From: Dyella lutea
Lineage (GTDB): Bacteria; Pseudomonadota; Gammaproteobacteria; Xanthomonadales; Rhodanobacteraceae
Reading direction: 5' to 3'
DNA: 64,000 bases
NCBI RefSeq assembly: GCF_024158035.1
Contig: NZ_JAMZEK010000003.1
Location: 434,001-498,000 of the forward strand
The position numbers were made by a program, and so were the translations under genes. The notes under the pieces are model-generated. The model was not told the DNA's origin, did no database searches, and was given only the letters and a program-made list of their open reading frames with translations. Within the stretch, counting starts at the first letter, position 1. Each line of letters opens with the position of its first letter. Below are positions 45,510 through 55,582 of the stretch, in pieces.

Positions 45510-46750
45510 GACACCACCACCTGCTGATCGCTGGCGAACGCCGGCACCGGCCCGCTGAAATCCACCGGGATGCTGTCGGCGCCGTCCACGCGCAGACGCA
45601 CCGTATAGGTGCCCGCGGTCACCCCGGGCACGTCGAAAGTCAGGGTCGTGGGCTGCTGCGGGTCGGCGGGGTTGTTGATGCTCTGCGGCGTGACGCTGCG
45701 GTCGCCGAACAGCAGGAACACGCGCTGCCCGTCGCGGATGCGCGGCAGGCAGGTCAGCGTAAGGTGCTGCGTGCCAGGCGTACCGGTCAACGGACTGATC
45801 GTGATCACCGGGGCCAGCGCCAGTGGCAGTTCGTTGCTGACCAGCACCGGCGATCCCGGCGGCTGCGCGAGCAGCGCCAGCGTGTAGATACCCGGCGCCC
45901 AGCGCGACGGGGCCTGGGGATCCCCGGTGCTGTCGGCCAGATGGACCTGCAGCGTGCCGGGCGCCGCACCCGCCGCCGGCGCCACGTCGACCGGTGCGTC
46001 GAGACGCAGGCTGCTGAAGCGGGCCAGCATGTTGGTCGGGGAGAGCTGGTTGCCGCTGAGTACGAGATCGTCTCCCAGCCGCGCGGCCGTTTGCGCATGC
46101 GGCAGTGCGATGCCGCTCAGCGACGGCGCCATCGAGGCCGAGCTGATCACGCCGCGATCCTGCGGCCCGCGCCGCAGCACCGGCAGGCTGGCGCGTGCCG
46201 GCGACTGGCTGTCGATCAGCACCACGGTGGCCTCGTAGGCGGCGGACACCCGGTAGTTGGTCTGGAATGCCGTCCACAGCTTGGACAGCTCTTCCACGCT
46301 TTGCGGCAGCGGTGTCAGGCGCACGCGTTCGATCTGGTCGGCCAGGTCGTTGTCGGGCAAGGCGTTGCGGATGTCGTCCGCGTCCAGCAGCGGACGGTCG
46401 TGCAGGGTGCTCATCGCCGAGGCCAGGACGCGGTGGCTCACCGCGTCGTTGTCGCTGTCGCCACGCCCCCACGCTGTGAGCAGGTAGTGCAGGTTCAGCG
46501 CCAGCGCCGGCTGGGCCGTCTCGCCGGGGCGCACGCGACCCGGCATGTCCATGTTGCGCCAGCCCGCGTTCCACACGACCTGGAACAGGAACAGGTTGAG
46601 CTGCGCCTTGGTGATGCCCTTTCGCGCGAGATCCAGCGGCTGCAGGGTCACCTCCAGATCGCTCAGGTCGGTGTCCAGCAGCGGCATGCGGGCCAGCAGC
46701 ACGTTGCGCAGCGTGCGCGTGGCGGCGGCGATGGCGAGGACGTTGCTCAT
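45506..46750 (-). CDS. eCIS tail-terminator-like DUF4255 protein (Afp16-type)
   Basis: 414 residues. The N-terminal about 190 match DUF4255: IAAATRTLRNVLLARMP, LNLFLFQVVWNAGWRN, LNLHYLLTAWG and a helix-rich end. The C-terminal half contains Ig/IPT-like beta domains (VITISPLTGTPGTQHLTLT, TAGTYTVRLRV) that are not part of the minimal terminator. Afp16 caps tube and sheath and sets their length. ATGA overlaps with both neighbours. Confidence 0.85.
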
Positions 46751-47475
46751 GGCGTGGGCCGGTCGCGCTGGCGCAGGTATTCGTCGAGTGCACTGCGGCG
46801 AGGCGCGGGTGACGGGCGCGGCGCCGATGCATGCGAGGGCGCGGCACGCACCTCGAGCCGGCCGATACTGACGTGGACGACGGGCTCCGACGGCATGTGG
46901 GATGAATCGTCCGGCGGGCCTTTCGATGGCCGCGCTGCCAGAACCGGTGGGCTTGCTGGCCCCTCCTTTCGTGTGGCGAATACCGGTTGTCCGGGGGGGA
47001 GCAATACACCCAGCGGCTGCTCGGGCGTCGGGGGCGTGGAGCCCGGCGGGTGCTCGACTCGGGTCGTCCGCCGCAGAGGCTGAAGCGCACCGGTCGTCAT
47101 CGGAACGGCGTTCGCCACCGTGGTCGATGGAGCACGTTCGGCCGCGAGCAGCGCTGGCTGCGACGCCGCAGGTGACTCGGTCACGACGACGATGCGTTCG
47201 CCCGGCACCGCGACCTGCGCTATCTCACGCGGAAGCTGACGCGTCATCGGCGCATCGGCAACGGGAGTGGCTACCCTGCCCTGCGCTCCGTGCGTCTCGG
47301 TGGGTGCCCGAGCGGGCTCCCGCACTACCGAGGCGACGATCTGCGCCTGCAGGGATTCCTCCGTGACCGCCGCTCCGGCATGCCCGGCCGGCTCGAACAG
47401 CGACGGCAGGCGCGGCGACAGCATCGACGCATCGCCGAGGGTTCGCAGCACCACCCGGTCGAGGAAATCGCTCAC
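46747..47475 (-). CDS. Disordered eCIS-associated protein
   Basis: 242 residues. The short ordered N-terminus (SDFLDRVVLRTLG) and C-terminus (VVHVSIGRLEVRA, SALDEYLRQR) recur in eCIS clusters; between them lie about 170 Pro/Ala/Thr-rich residues, probably unstructured. I prefer a GTG start at 47475, which overlaps the previous stop as GTGA like most junctions here, to the ATG at 47484. Its two ends could bridge baseplate or terminator parts. Function unknown. Confidence 0.7.
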   Translation of the reverse strand: MSDFLDRVVLRTLGDASMLSPRLPSLFEPAGHAGAAVTEESLQAQIVASVVREPARAPTETHGAQGRVATPVADAPMTRQLPREIAQVAVPGERIVVVTESPAASQPALLAAERAPSTTVANAVPMTTGALQPLRRTTRVEHPPGSTPPTPEQPLGVLLPPGQPVFATRKEGPASPPVLAARPSKGPPDDSSHMPSEPVVHVSIGRLEVRAAPSHASAPRPSPAPRRSALDEYLRQRDRPTP

Positions 47476-48218
47476 GACGTGCATTGCTCCAGGTAGGCCT
47501 GGCGACGACGTGGCGTCATCGCGAGGATGTCCGCTTCACTCCAGTGGTAGTGACGCGCCAGCGTGTCCACGTCGCGCAGCAGGCGAAGCGCCCAGGCATG
47601 CAGCTCCCGCCACAGGAAACGGGCGATGTCGAAGACCGGCTCCCAGTCGTGCCCGCAGTCGGGGCAATGGAAGGCCAGTTGCAGATCCGCCTGCGGATCG
47701 GCGGCGGCCATGGCCTGGGCCAGCTCGGCCAGGGCCGACTCCGGTAGCGCCTTCACCGGCGAGCCATCGGACGCCCGGGTGGTTACGGTCACGCAGCGTT
47801 CGACCAGCAGCCGCCGCGCCCCGGCAATGTCTGCGCAGCGCTCCAGGGCCAGCAGATCGCTGCAATCCACCCGGCGAAAGCGCACGTGCAGATCATGGGC
47901 GGTGAGGTGCAGCTCCAGCGCGCTGGCGGGTGCAGCGGCGCCCTGGTCCGCGGCGAGCAGCAGCGCGTCGGCATCGAAACCGGCCTCGACCATCGTTCCG
48001 CAGGCCGGGCACTGCGCCACGCCCTCGAGGCGGCGTCCGAACAGCCGCGCATGCAGTTGCAGCAGCAAGGCATCGCGACGGCCCAGCGACAGGCCCGACA
48101 GCGGCTCGTCGGCAGGCATCTCCTCGCTGGCGCCGAGCAGGCACAGCCCACGCACGGCGGCAGAGGCGTCAGCGCCGCGTTCCCACGCCTGCAGCCACCG
48201 GGCGGCCGTCGGCTGCAT
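47472..48218 (-). CDS. eCIS T4-baseplate-like protein with zinc ribbons
   Basis: 248 residues. Two CxxC pairs lie far apart (CPACG at about 75 and CPDCG at about 195), suggesting a zinc site. The stretch LGRRDALLLQLHARLFG and the C-terminal HYHWSEADILAMTPRRRQAYLE match the 'T4 bacteriophage base plate protein' family of eCIS and of phages. A chaperone-like role, as for T4 gp26/gp51, is possible. It starts 3 bp after the tube gene stop. Confidence 0.75.
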   Translation of the reverse strand: MQPTAARWLQAWERGADASAAVRGLCLLGASEEMPADEPLSGLSLGRRDALLLQLHARLFGRRLEGVAQCPACGTMVEAGFDADALLLAADQGAAAPASALELHLTAHDLHVRFRRVDCSDLLALERCADIAGARRLLVERCVTVTTRASDGSPVKALPESALAELAQAMAAADPQADLQLAFHCPDCGHDWEPVFDIARFLWRELHAWALRLLRDVDTLARHYHWSEADILAMTPRRRQAYLEQCTS

Positions 48219-48221
48219 GGC

Positions 48222-48749
48222 TCAGCCCGCCGGCACCGTGAAGCTGGGCTCGGTGGGCTCCTGCACGCTGACGTCGCGCTCCCAGCCCTCGTTCTCCAGC
48301 TTCAGGTGCTGGATCGCCACGGCGTTGGCATTGGCGTCCAGATCCGGCAGCGCCTGGTACTCCGACACCCAGCAGCGATACAGGTGATAAGACAGCACCA
48401 GCTGACCGGCTTCGTTGTAGACCTCCAGGATCAGGTCCTTGCGGAAGTCCTTCAGCGACACCTCGGCCCCCAGGCCGGCACCGAAATGCCAGACCTTGTT
48501 CGCCCACTTCTCGAACTCCAGGTCGTGGGTGACCCCGCGCTCGACGGTGATCGCCTCGTACTCGGTGCGACCGGGCGACTTGCGGCTGCTGCTGGGGTCG
48601 CCGCCCTCGCGATGCTTGACCACTTCGGTGGTGCGCTTGAGCCCGGACACCTTGCTGATCCCGGCCACGTAGCGGCCATCCCATTTCAGCCTGAACTTGA
48701 AGTTCTTGTAGGGATCGAAACGCTGCGCATTGACGCTGAACTGAGCCAT
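48222..48749 (-). CDS. eCIS inner tube protein (Afp1/Afp5-type)
   Basis: 175 residues. Begins MAQFSVNAQRFDPYKNFKFRLKWDG, then GISKVSGLKRTTEVVKHREGGDPSSSRKSPG and YEAITVERGVTHDLEFEKW, the conserved pattern of phage-tail tube proteins in eCIS. Only one tube gene exists here, whereas Afp has Afp1, Afp5 and Afp6. It stacks as hexamers inside the sheath and carries cargo in its lumen. Confidence 0.92.
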   Translation of the reverse strand: MAQFSVNAQRFDPYKNFKFRLKWDGRYVAGISKVSGLKRTTEVVKHREGGDPSSSRKSPGRTEYEAITVERGVTHDLEFEKWANKVWHFGAGLGAEVSLKDFRKDLILEVYNEAGQLVLSYHLYRCWVSEYQALPDLDANANAVAIQHLKLENEGWERDVSVQEPTEPSFTVPAG

Positions 48750-48759
48750 GGTGTTGTCC

Positions 48760-50364
48760 TCAGGACTGGATCTGGCCGGCCATCTGCTGCAGCTGGATGA
48801 CCACGAATTCGGCGGGCTTCAGCGGCGCGAAGCCGACGACGATGTTGACGATGCCGAGGTTGATGTCGTTCTGCGTGGTGGTTTCGCCATCGCATTTGAC
48901 GAAGTACGCATCGGTGGGCGATTTGCCCTGGAAGGCGCCCTGCCGGAACAGGTTCTGCATGAATGCGCCGACGTTGAGACGGATCTGTGCCCAGAGCGGC
49001 TCGTCATTGGGTTCGAACACCACCCACTGGGTGCCGCGGAACAGGCTCTCCTCGATGTACAGCGCCAGGCGCCGCACCGGCACGTACTTGTATTCGTCGG
49101 CGAGCAGGTCGGCACCGCGCAGGGTGCGCGAACCCCACACCACCGGACCGCTCAGCGGAAAGCTGCGCAGGCAGTTCACGCCCAGCGGATTGAGCATGCC
49201 GTTCTCGGCATCGGTGAGTACCGTGCTCAGGCCCTGCACGCCATTGAGTGCGGCGTCGAGTCCGGCCGGCGCCTTCCACACCCCCCGCTGCGTGTCGGTG
49301 CGCGCCATCACTCCGGCCACGATGCCGCACGGCACGAAGGTGTCGATCTGCCCCTGCCGCGCCGGATCGGACTCAAGCACCCGCGGGAAGAACAGCGCGG
49401 CATTGCGGGCAGCCGTCCCGTTCAGTCCCAGCGCGGTGAGTGCCGCGTTGTTCGACTGGGTGATGGCGCCGGCGCTGGTCCAGGCGGCCGGTGCATCGAC
49501 GATCAATAGCGCCCGGCGCTCCACGCAGAACGCCATGGCCGCCTGGTACACCGCGTTGCTGGTATCGCCGCCGCGGATGTCCGCCGGGATGCACAGCAGG
49601 TTGAACAGGTCGGTCTTCTTCAGCGCGTACATGCCGGTCTTGGCATCCGGGTCGCCGTTGTAGCTGGCATTGTCCAGTGCCGCGCTGTCGATCGCCGCCG
49701 TCGAGACGCCGGTGGAAGTGCCGTCCTGGTCCCACACCGTCTTGCCCGTCGGCACGGTGTCGGACATCGCTGCCGGCGTCGTGGTTGCCGGTAGGCTCAT
49801 GCTGGCCGCCACGCGGATCAGCGCGGAACTGGCCTTGAGCACGCGATCGACGCGGCGCGGGCTCTCCTTCACGCTGACGTTGAGGAAGCTCTCCTGCGCA
49901 CCACTGGCCATGTCGCGCACGGTCACGTTGAACAGGTCGGCGGCAGCCAGTCCGTAGAGCGTCGCCACGTCGGTGGAGACATGGTTGTCGATGCGCACCC
50001 GCAACTGGTTGCCCCAGGTACCGGCCGAAGCAGCCTGCAGCGGCAGGTTGGTGATCGCCAGTTGCGCGTTGGCGGTGCCGGCAGCGCCCTTGTACAGGCG
50101 CACGACGATCGCCTGGGCACCACCGTTGAGGAAAAAGTCGCGCACCGCGTAGCCCATCGGAAACGCCGGATCCAGCGCACCGAACGTGCGCTCGTAGTCG
50201 CCGTAGCTGTTGACGGTTACCGGGCCGTCGGCGTCGGCATCGGTCGGCCCTTTTGCCGCCCGGCCGACGAAGGCGGCGATCGATGTCGCCACCCCGGTGA
50301 TGGTGCGCACGCCGCTGGGAATCTCCTCGATATAGACGCCTGGATAATTCAGGGTGGCTGGCAT
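48760..50364 (-). CDS. eCIS contractile sheath protein (Afp2-4-type)
   Basis: 534 residues. The N-terminus LNYPGVYIEEIPSGVRTITGVATSIAAFVG is the tail-sheath signature; FNGGAQAIVVRLYKG-like and the C-terminal VVFEPNDEPLWAQIRLNVGAFMQNLFRQGAF complete the contractile core. An outer domain is inserted between about 130 and 380. One sheath gene only. AGAGGA precedes the ATG at 50364; a slightly earlier start adds ten residues without a ribosome site. Confidence 0.94.
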   Translation of the reverse strand: MPATLNYPGVYIEEIPSGVRTITGVATSIAAFVGRAAKGPTDADADGPVTVNSYGDYERTFGALDPAFPMGYAVRDFFLNGGAQAIVVRLYKGAAGTANAQLAITNLPLQAASAGTWGNQLRVRIDNHVSTDVATLYGLAAADLFNVTVRDMASGAQESFLNVSVKESPRRVDRVLKASSALIRVAASMSLPATTTPAAMSDTVPTGKTVWDQDGTSTGVSTAAIDSAALDNASYNGDPDAKTGMYALKKTDLFNLLCIPADIRGGDTSNAVYQAAMAFCVERRALLIVDAPAAWTSAGAITQSNNAALTALGLNGTAARNAALFFPRVLESDPARQGQIDTFVPCGIVAGVMARTDTQRGVWKAPAGLDAALNGVQGLSTVLTDAENGMLNPLGVNCLRSFPLSGPVVWGSRTLRGADLLADEYKYVPVRRLALYIEESLFRGTQWVVFEPNDEPLWAQIRLNVGAFMQNLFRQGAFQGKSPTDAYFVKCDGETTTQNDINLGIVNIVVGFAPLKPAEFVVIQLQQMAGQIQS

Positions 50365-50397
50365 GGTTGTTTCCTCTGTGATGGCGGAGTGCAACGG

Positions 50398-50667
50398 TCA
50401 GTGCAGTGACGACGGATCGGCGCGGTTCAGCGCGTACAGGGCGGCGCCGCCCGGCAGCCGGTCACGGCGCAACTGGCCGCGGTCGACCAGATGCCCCAGC
50501 GCGCTCTCGATGCGTCGGCGTTCGGTTTCGTAGCGCTGCTGCGGCAACCACCAGCTCACGATGCCTTCGAGCGTGTCAGCGGCGTCGGGGTGCTGCGCCA
50601 GGTAGGCCAGTACCGCGTGTTCCACTTCGCGCCAGTCGTTCTGTTTCTGGTTCTGCCGAGGGCTCAT
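50398..50667 (-). CDS. Small winged-helix-like protein, first gene of the eCIS operon
   Basis: 89 residues. VEHAVLAYLAQHPDAADTLEGIVSWWL, ETERRRIESALGHLVDRGQLRR and a short hairpin GGAALYALN read as one winged-helix domain. Similar small genes precede the sheath gene in other eCIS clusters. It sits 33 bp before the sheath gene and about 15 bp after the predicted sigma-54 transcription start. It may regulate the operon or be a structural leftover; DNA binding is inferred from fold only. Confidence 0.75.
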   Translation of the reverse strand: MSPRQNQKQNDWREVEHAVLAYLAQHPDAADTLEGIVSWWLPQQRYETERRRIESALGHLVDRGQLRRDRLPGGAALYALNRADPSSLH

Positions 50668-50692
50668 GCGTCACCTCCACCCGAGGGGCTAC

Positions 50693-50707
50693 GCAATCGC
50701 CGTGCCA
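50693..50707 (-). promoter_or_regulatory. Sigma-54 promoter of the eCIS operon
   Basis: On the minus strand TGGCACGGCGATTGC is a full match to the -24/-12 consensus TGGCAC-N5-TTGC. Expected transcription start is near 50681, leaving a leader of about 15 bases before the ATG of the first eCIS gene. The enhancer-binding protein is encoded just upstream. Confidence 0.9.
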
Positions 50708-50770
50708 CTGGCTCGTGAGGAGGAAAATGGCGCCCCGCATGGATGCCGGGCGACAAGGCGCCCGGAAACC

Positions 50771-50786
50771 GGGTCAGGCATGACCC
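50771..50786. promoter_or_regulatory. Proposed enhancer (UAS) of the eCIS activator, site A
   Basis: GGGTCAGGCATGACCC, the centre of a longer perfect repeat CCGGGTCA-GGCA-TGACCCGG. It lies 64 bp upstream of the -24 element, about -98 from the expected start, the usual distance for enhancer-binding proteins. The same pattern and spacing recur at 52263-52278. Confidence 0.7.
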
Positions 50787-50802
50787 GGGGCTCCCTGCGG
50801 GC

Positions 50803-50818
50803 GGGTCAACGTGTACCC
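50803..50818. promoter_or_regulatory. Possible second UAS, site A2
   Basis: GGGTCAACGTGTACCC, an imperfect copy of site A placed 32 bp (three helical turns) further from the promoter. Paired UAS copies in phase are common for sigma-54 activators. Confidence 0.45.
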
Positions 50819-50939
50819 ATGTGCGATGGCGGAGGGACGTCCGGCTCGATGGGCGAAGCCAGGACGCCCCGTACACAGCCCTTCGGGCCTTCGGACGGTT
50901 GTCGCGCGCGGGGATCCGCCGGAGCGGGTCGACCGGGGG

Positions 50940-51926
<987 letters not shown>

Positions 51927-52262
51927 CGCCCCTTCTCCCTGAGAGCCTGTCGAGCCGCTGATGCTTCGCGCCGGTCCCTTGCCAGAAAGCTGGGCCCCAC
52001 GGCACTCGAGCACCTTGGCGGTGACTTTCGATCGGTTGCCTGCAGTTTCCCCTTCAGCCTTGCCAAATAGACACAAAAACAGGATCAAATCAACTAACTA
52101 GGCACCCAATGACAGAGCCGGGCCGGCATGCGCAGAGCGGCAAAACGGCGACGTTTTGGCGTGCGTTGAAAATAGACCGGAAAACCGGCGGTGAACCCCG
52201 GAATGCGCTGGGCCGCGGCGCCCCGGGGTGAGGTAAGGCGGACCCGGCTGCCCGGTCCGGGT

Positions 52263-52278
52263 GGGTCACGGCAGACCC
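52263..52278. promoter_or_regulatory. Proposed enhancer (UAS), site B
   Basis: GGGTCACGGCAGACCC, the centre of a perfect repeat GGGTGGGTC-N6-GACCCACCC. Shares GGGTC-N6-GACCC with site A and lies exactly 64 bp upstream of the -24 box of the promoter at 52342. A further GACCC half-site lies at 52241-52245, 33 bp upstream, mirroring site A2. Confidence 0.65.
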
Positions 52279-52341
52279 ACCCCTGAGCCGTATCGCCTCC
52301 CGGCCGCCGCGGCGCGGCGCCCCTGCCGTGAGGCCTGAACG

Positions 52342-52356
52342 TGGCACGAAGCTTGC
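52342..52356 (+). promoter_or_regulatory. Second sigma-54 promoter, facing away from the eCIS operon
   Basis: TGGCACGAAGCTTGC on the plus strand is a complete -24/-12 match. Expected start is near 52368. It points into a stretch without a recognisable gene. Confidence 0.8.
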
Positions 52357-52367
52357 GACCTGTGCTG

Positions 52368-52594
52368 CGTCCCGGGACAGCGTCCCCGCTGCTTCGCACA
52401 CGTCAGGAGGTCAAAGGCGCAACACCGCCGATTGCGACGACCTGGAGGAGCGCGTCGAGTCGGCGCTGAAGACACGGCGGGAGGTCGCATCCGGGGAGTA
52501 CGAATCGCTAGTGCGCAGGTGGCGACAGGGACCGAAGTGCTGATCTCGAACCGGCGGACGCAGTGATACGGCGGCATTGGACTCCAAGCCGCCG
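52368..52594 (+). ncRNA. Predicted short sigma-54-dependent transcript without recognised product
   Basis: From the expected start to a hairpin at 52569-52594 is about 227 bases. AGGAGGT occurs at 52405-52411 but no ATG, GTG or TTG follows at a suitable distance in a long frame. A frame ending in ESLVRRWRQGPKC looks faintly protein-like but lacks a start. A small regulatory RNA or a tiny unannotated peptide is possible; proposed only from promoter and hairpin. Confidence 0.35.
52569..52594 (+). terminator. Hairpin ending the predicted short transcript
   Basis: CGGCGGC and GCCGCCG flank TTGGACTCCAA, giving one strong stem-loop. No T-run follows, so it may be an RNA structure rather than a terminator. 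It lies 126 bp before the aldo/keto reductase gene. Confidence 0.4.
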
Positions 52595-52689
52595 TGCCAC
52601 TCGAATGTGGCGGACGTTGCCTTGGCACGGCTCGCGATAACGCGCTCTGATCGCCCGCTCCGCGCCGTGTTAGGTTCGCCAGCGTTTGA

Positions 52690-53712
<1,023 letters not shown>

Positions 53713-53880
53713 CTCCGGCCACCCGCGCGGTCATCAAAGCCGCGCCCGATGCGCGTCCGGCCTAGCCGGCGCCAGACGCACGACACGCCCGATCCGTCGC
53801 GGCTCGGGACGCACTTTTTCCTAACGCCCGCCAGCCCATGATGCCGGCCCCTGCTTGCCGAAGCCCTCCGGGAGCCATCG

Positions 53881-54129
53881 ATGATCTTCACCGTGTTTCT
53901 TGTCAGTGCGGACGACGCGAAAATCGAGCACCTCGAGGAGGCGCCCGAACTGCTCGACTACGACGGACGCCCGTTCTCGCTGCGCGGCGGCCCGCGGACA
54001 CCGCAGCCGACCGACCACGCGTGGGATCCTGTCGCCGTGTATGCCCCGGACGAACTGAGCGAAGAGGAATTCCTGGAGCTGTTCGAGATCCACCGCAAGC
54101 GGATCCCGGAATTGAACCTGAGGTATTGA
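53881..54129 (+). CDS. Small hypothetical protein
   Basis: 82 residues, acidic, probably soluble: IFTVFLVSADDAKIEHLEE, then DGRPFSLRGGP and a C-terminal helix (EEEFLELFEIHRKRIPELN). GGGAGCC precedes the ATG. Coding is supported by sensible composition and the absence of any better frame; no family is recognised. It lies between the first reductase and the mug gene, which faces it. Confidence 0.55.
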   Translation: MIFTVFLVSADDAKIEHLEEAPELLDYDGRPFSLRGGPRTPQPTDHAWDPVAVYAPDELSEEEFLELFEIHRKRIPELNLRY

Positions 54130-54238
54130 ACGGGCGCATCGGCGTTCGCGGTCACCGGCCCTGTCCACCGCGGCGCGTCAGGCGTCAGGACACCTCATGC
54201 GCGCAATGGAACGGCGACCCGCACCCGCGCATCCACGT

Positions 54239-54772
54239 TCACGCGGCGCCAGCGCTTGACGTCGCCGGGTACGCGGCAAGGCGCAGCGCGCGATAGGCCT
54301 CGACCAGCCCGCCCTGGGTGAAGGCGCGATTCCTCCCGCTTGGATTGGGCAGCACCCAGACCGAACTGCCCTGGAGCGTGTCTGGCTGCCGGCCCCAGGC
54401 GACGGCGGTTCGCCCGGCGATGGCGCTGTAGGCGACCTTGCCGAGAAAGGCGATGCAGCCGGGCCGGTAGCGGGCGATCTTCTGCTCAAGGGCAGCAGCG
54501 GCGGCGAGGAACTCCGCGGCCGACAGTTCGTCGGCGCGCGCAGTGGGACGCTCGACCATCGTGGTCAGGCCGCACCGGTAGTCCAGCAGCAGATGATCGT
54601 CCTCGGGGCGCAGCAGCCGGCCGGTGAAACCTGCCTCATGCAGCGTCCGCCAGAAACGGTTGCTCCGGCCCTCGAAGTGGTGCCCGCTGGCCGCCGCCCG
54701 CAAGCCCGGATTGATGCCGCAAAACACGACGGCCAGGCCTTCGTCGAGGAGGTCGGTCAGCCCTTCAGCCAT
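54239..54772 (-). CDS. mug: G/U mismatch-specific uracil-DNA glycosylase
   Basis: 177 residues. The UDG family-2 motifs are clear: FCGINPGLRAAASGHHF (active-site Asn21) near the N-terminus and VLPNPSGRNRAF near residue 140. It removes uracil or thymine opposite guanine, and ethenocytosine, from DNA. Length matches the family. Same direction as the TetR gene, which ends 42 bp upstream. Confidence 0.93.
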   Translation of the reverse strand: MAEGLTDLLDEGLAVVFCGINPGLRAAASGHHFEGRSNRFWRTLHEAGFTGRLLRPEDDHLLLDYRCGLTTMVERPTARADELSAAEFLAAAAALEQKIARYRPGCIAFLGKVAYSAIAGRTAVAWGRQPDTLQGSSVWVLPNPSGRNRAFTQGGLVEAYRALRLAAYPATSSAGAA

Positions 54773-54814
54773 GACCCGACGCGCTGGGGCGTACGGCGAT
54801 GAAGCAGACCGCCG

Positions 54815-55444
54815 TCATCCGCAGATCACGCCGACGGCTTTTTCGGCGAACCGTCTCAGGTCCTCACGGGAGCTGCCGGCACGCGCCCGGATGGCCATCG
54901 TCTGCATCGTGGCGGTGGCGAGCATTGCCAGTGCTTCCGGGTCGGCGCACCGCTTGAGTTCGCCGGCCTCCTGCGCCAGGCGCAGACGCGCCGCGAAGTC
55001 GCCATCGAGCTTGCGGAAACCGTCGCTGACCACCCTGCGGGTCTCCGCGTCGTGCACCGCTTCGGTCACCGCCGTTCCCACCACGAAACATCCACGCGCC
55101 CGGCCGCGGCCGGAGAAATAGATCGACAGCGCGGCGTCGTAGACGCTCATCAGCGCCTGGCCGATCGGCAGGTCTCCGCCCAGTGCCTCGTGCATCGCGG
55201 CGAGCTTGTGCTCCCAGTAGGCGTTCAGCGCTTTCAGGTAGATGGCGCGCTTGTCGCCGAACGCGGCCCGCAGGCTGGGCCGGTTCATGCCGGTGGCGGT
55301 GGCGATGTCGTCGAGGGAGGTGCCGGCATAGCCGGTCTTCCAGAACACCTCGGTCGCCTGCTGCAGCGCCGTGCCCGGCTCGTACGCCCGTGGCCGGCCA
55401 CGCGGCTTGCGCCCGCCCTCGTCTTTTTTTGTTCCACTTTGCAT
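54815..55444 (-). CDS. TetR-family repressor, probably of the efflux operon
   Basis: 209 residues. A basic N-tail (RKPRGRPRAYEPG) leads to the HTH (ATEVFWKTGYAGTSLDDIATATGMNRPSLRAAFGDKRAIY); the C-terminal ligand domain resembles the AefR/TetR_C_16-like group (RGCFVVGTAVTEA). Divergent from the efflux operon, with 138 bp between starts and overlapping promoters, so it should repress itself and the pump genes until a small molecule binds. AAGGG precedes the ATG. Confidence 0.9.
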   Translation of the reverse strand: MQSGTKKDEGGRKPRGRPRAYEPGTALQQATEVFWKTGYAGTSLDDIATATGMNRPSLRAAFGDKRAIYLKALNAYWEHKLAAMHEALGGDLPIGQALMSVYDAALSIYFSGRGRARGCFVVGTAVTEAVHDAETRRVVSDGFRKLDGDFAARLRLAQEAGELKRCADPEALAMLATATMQTMAIRARAGSSREDLRRFAEKAVGVICG

Positions 55445-55452
55445 AAAAACCC

Positions 55453-55502
55453 TTGAAGACCGTCCTTGCCGGGAATATTATCCGGATCCGAACAAAATTC
55501 AA
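55453..55502. promoter_or_regulatory. Overlapping divergent promoters and probable TetR operator
   Basis: Minus strand: -35 TTGAAT at 55497-55502, 16 bp, -10 TAATAT at 55475-55480, reading into the TetR gene. Plus strand: TTGAAG at 55453-55458, 17 bp, TATTAT at 55476-55481, reading into the efflux operon. The two -10 boxes share the same bases, inside CCGGGAATATTATCCGG, a partial dyad that one repressor dimer could cover. Confidence 0.55.
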
Positions 55503-55582
55503 CACACCCCGCCCCGGCGATGCCGCCGCGCGCCACACCCGCCAGCGACGGCGCCACTCACACGAGATAACGGATCCAGACG

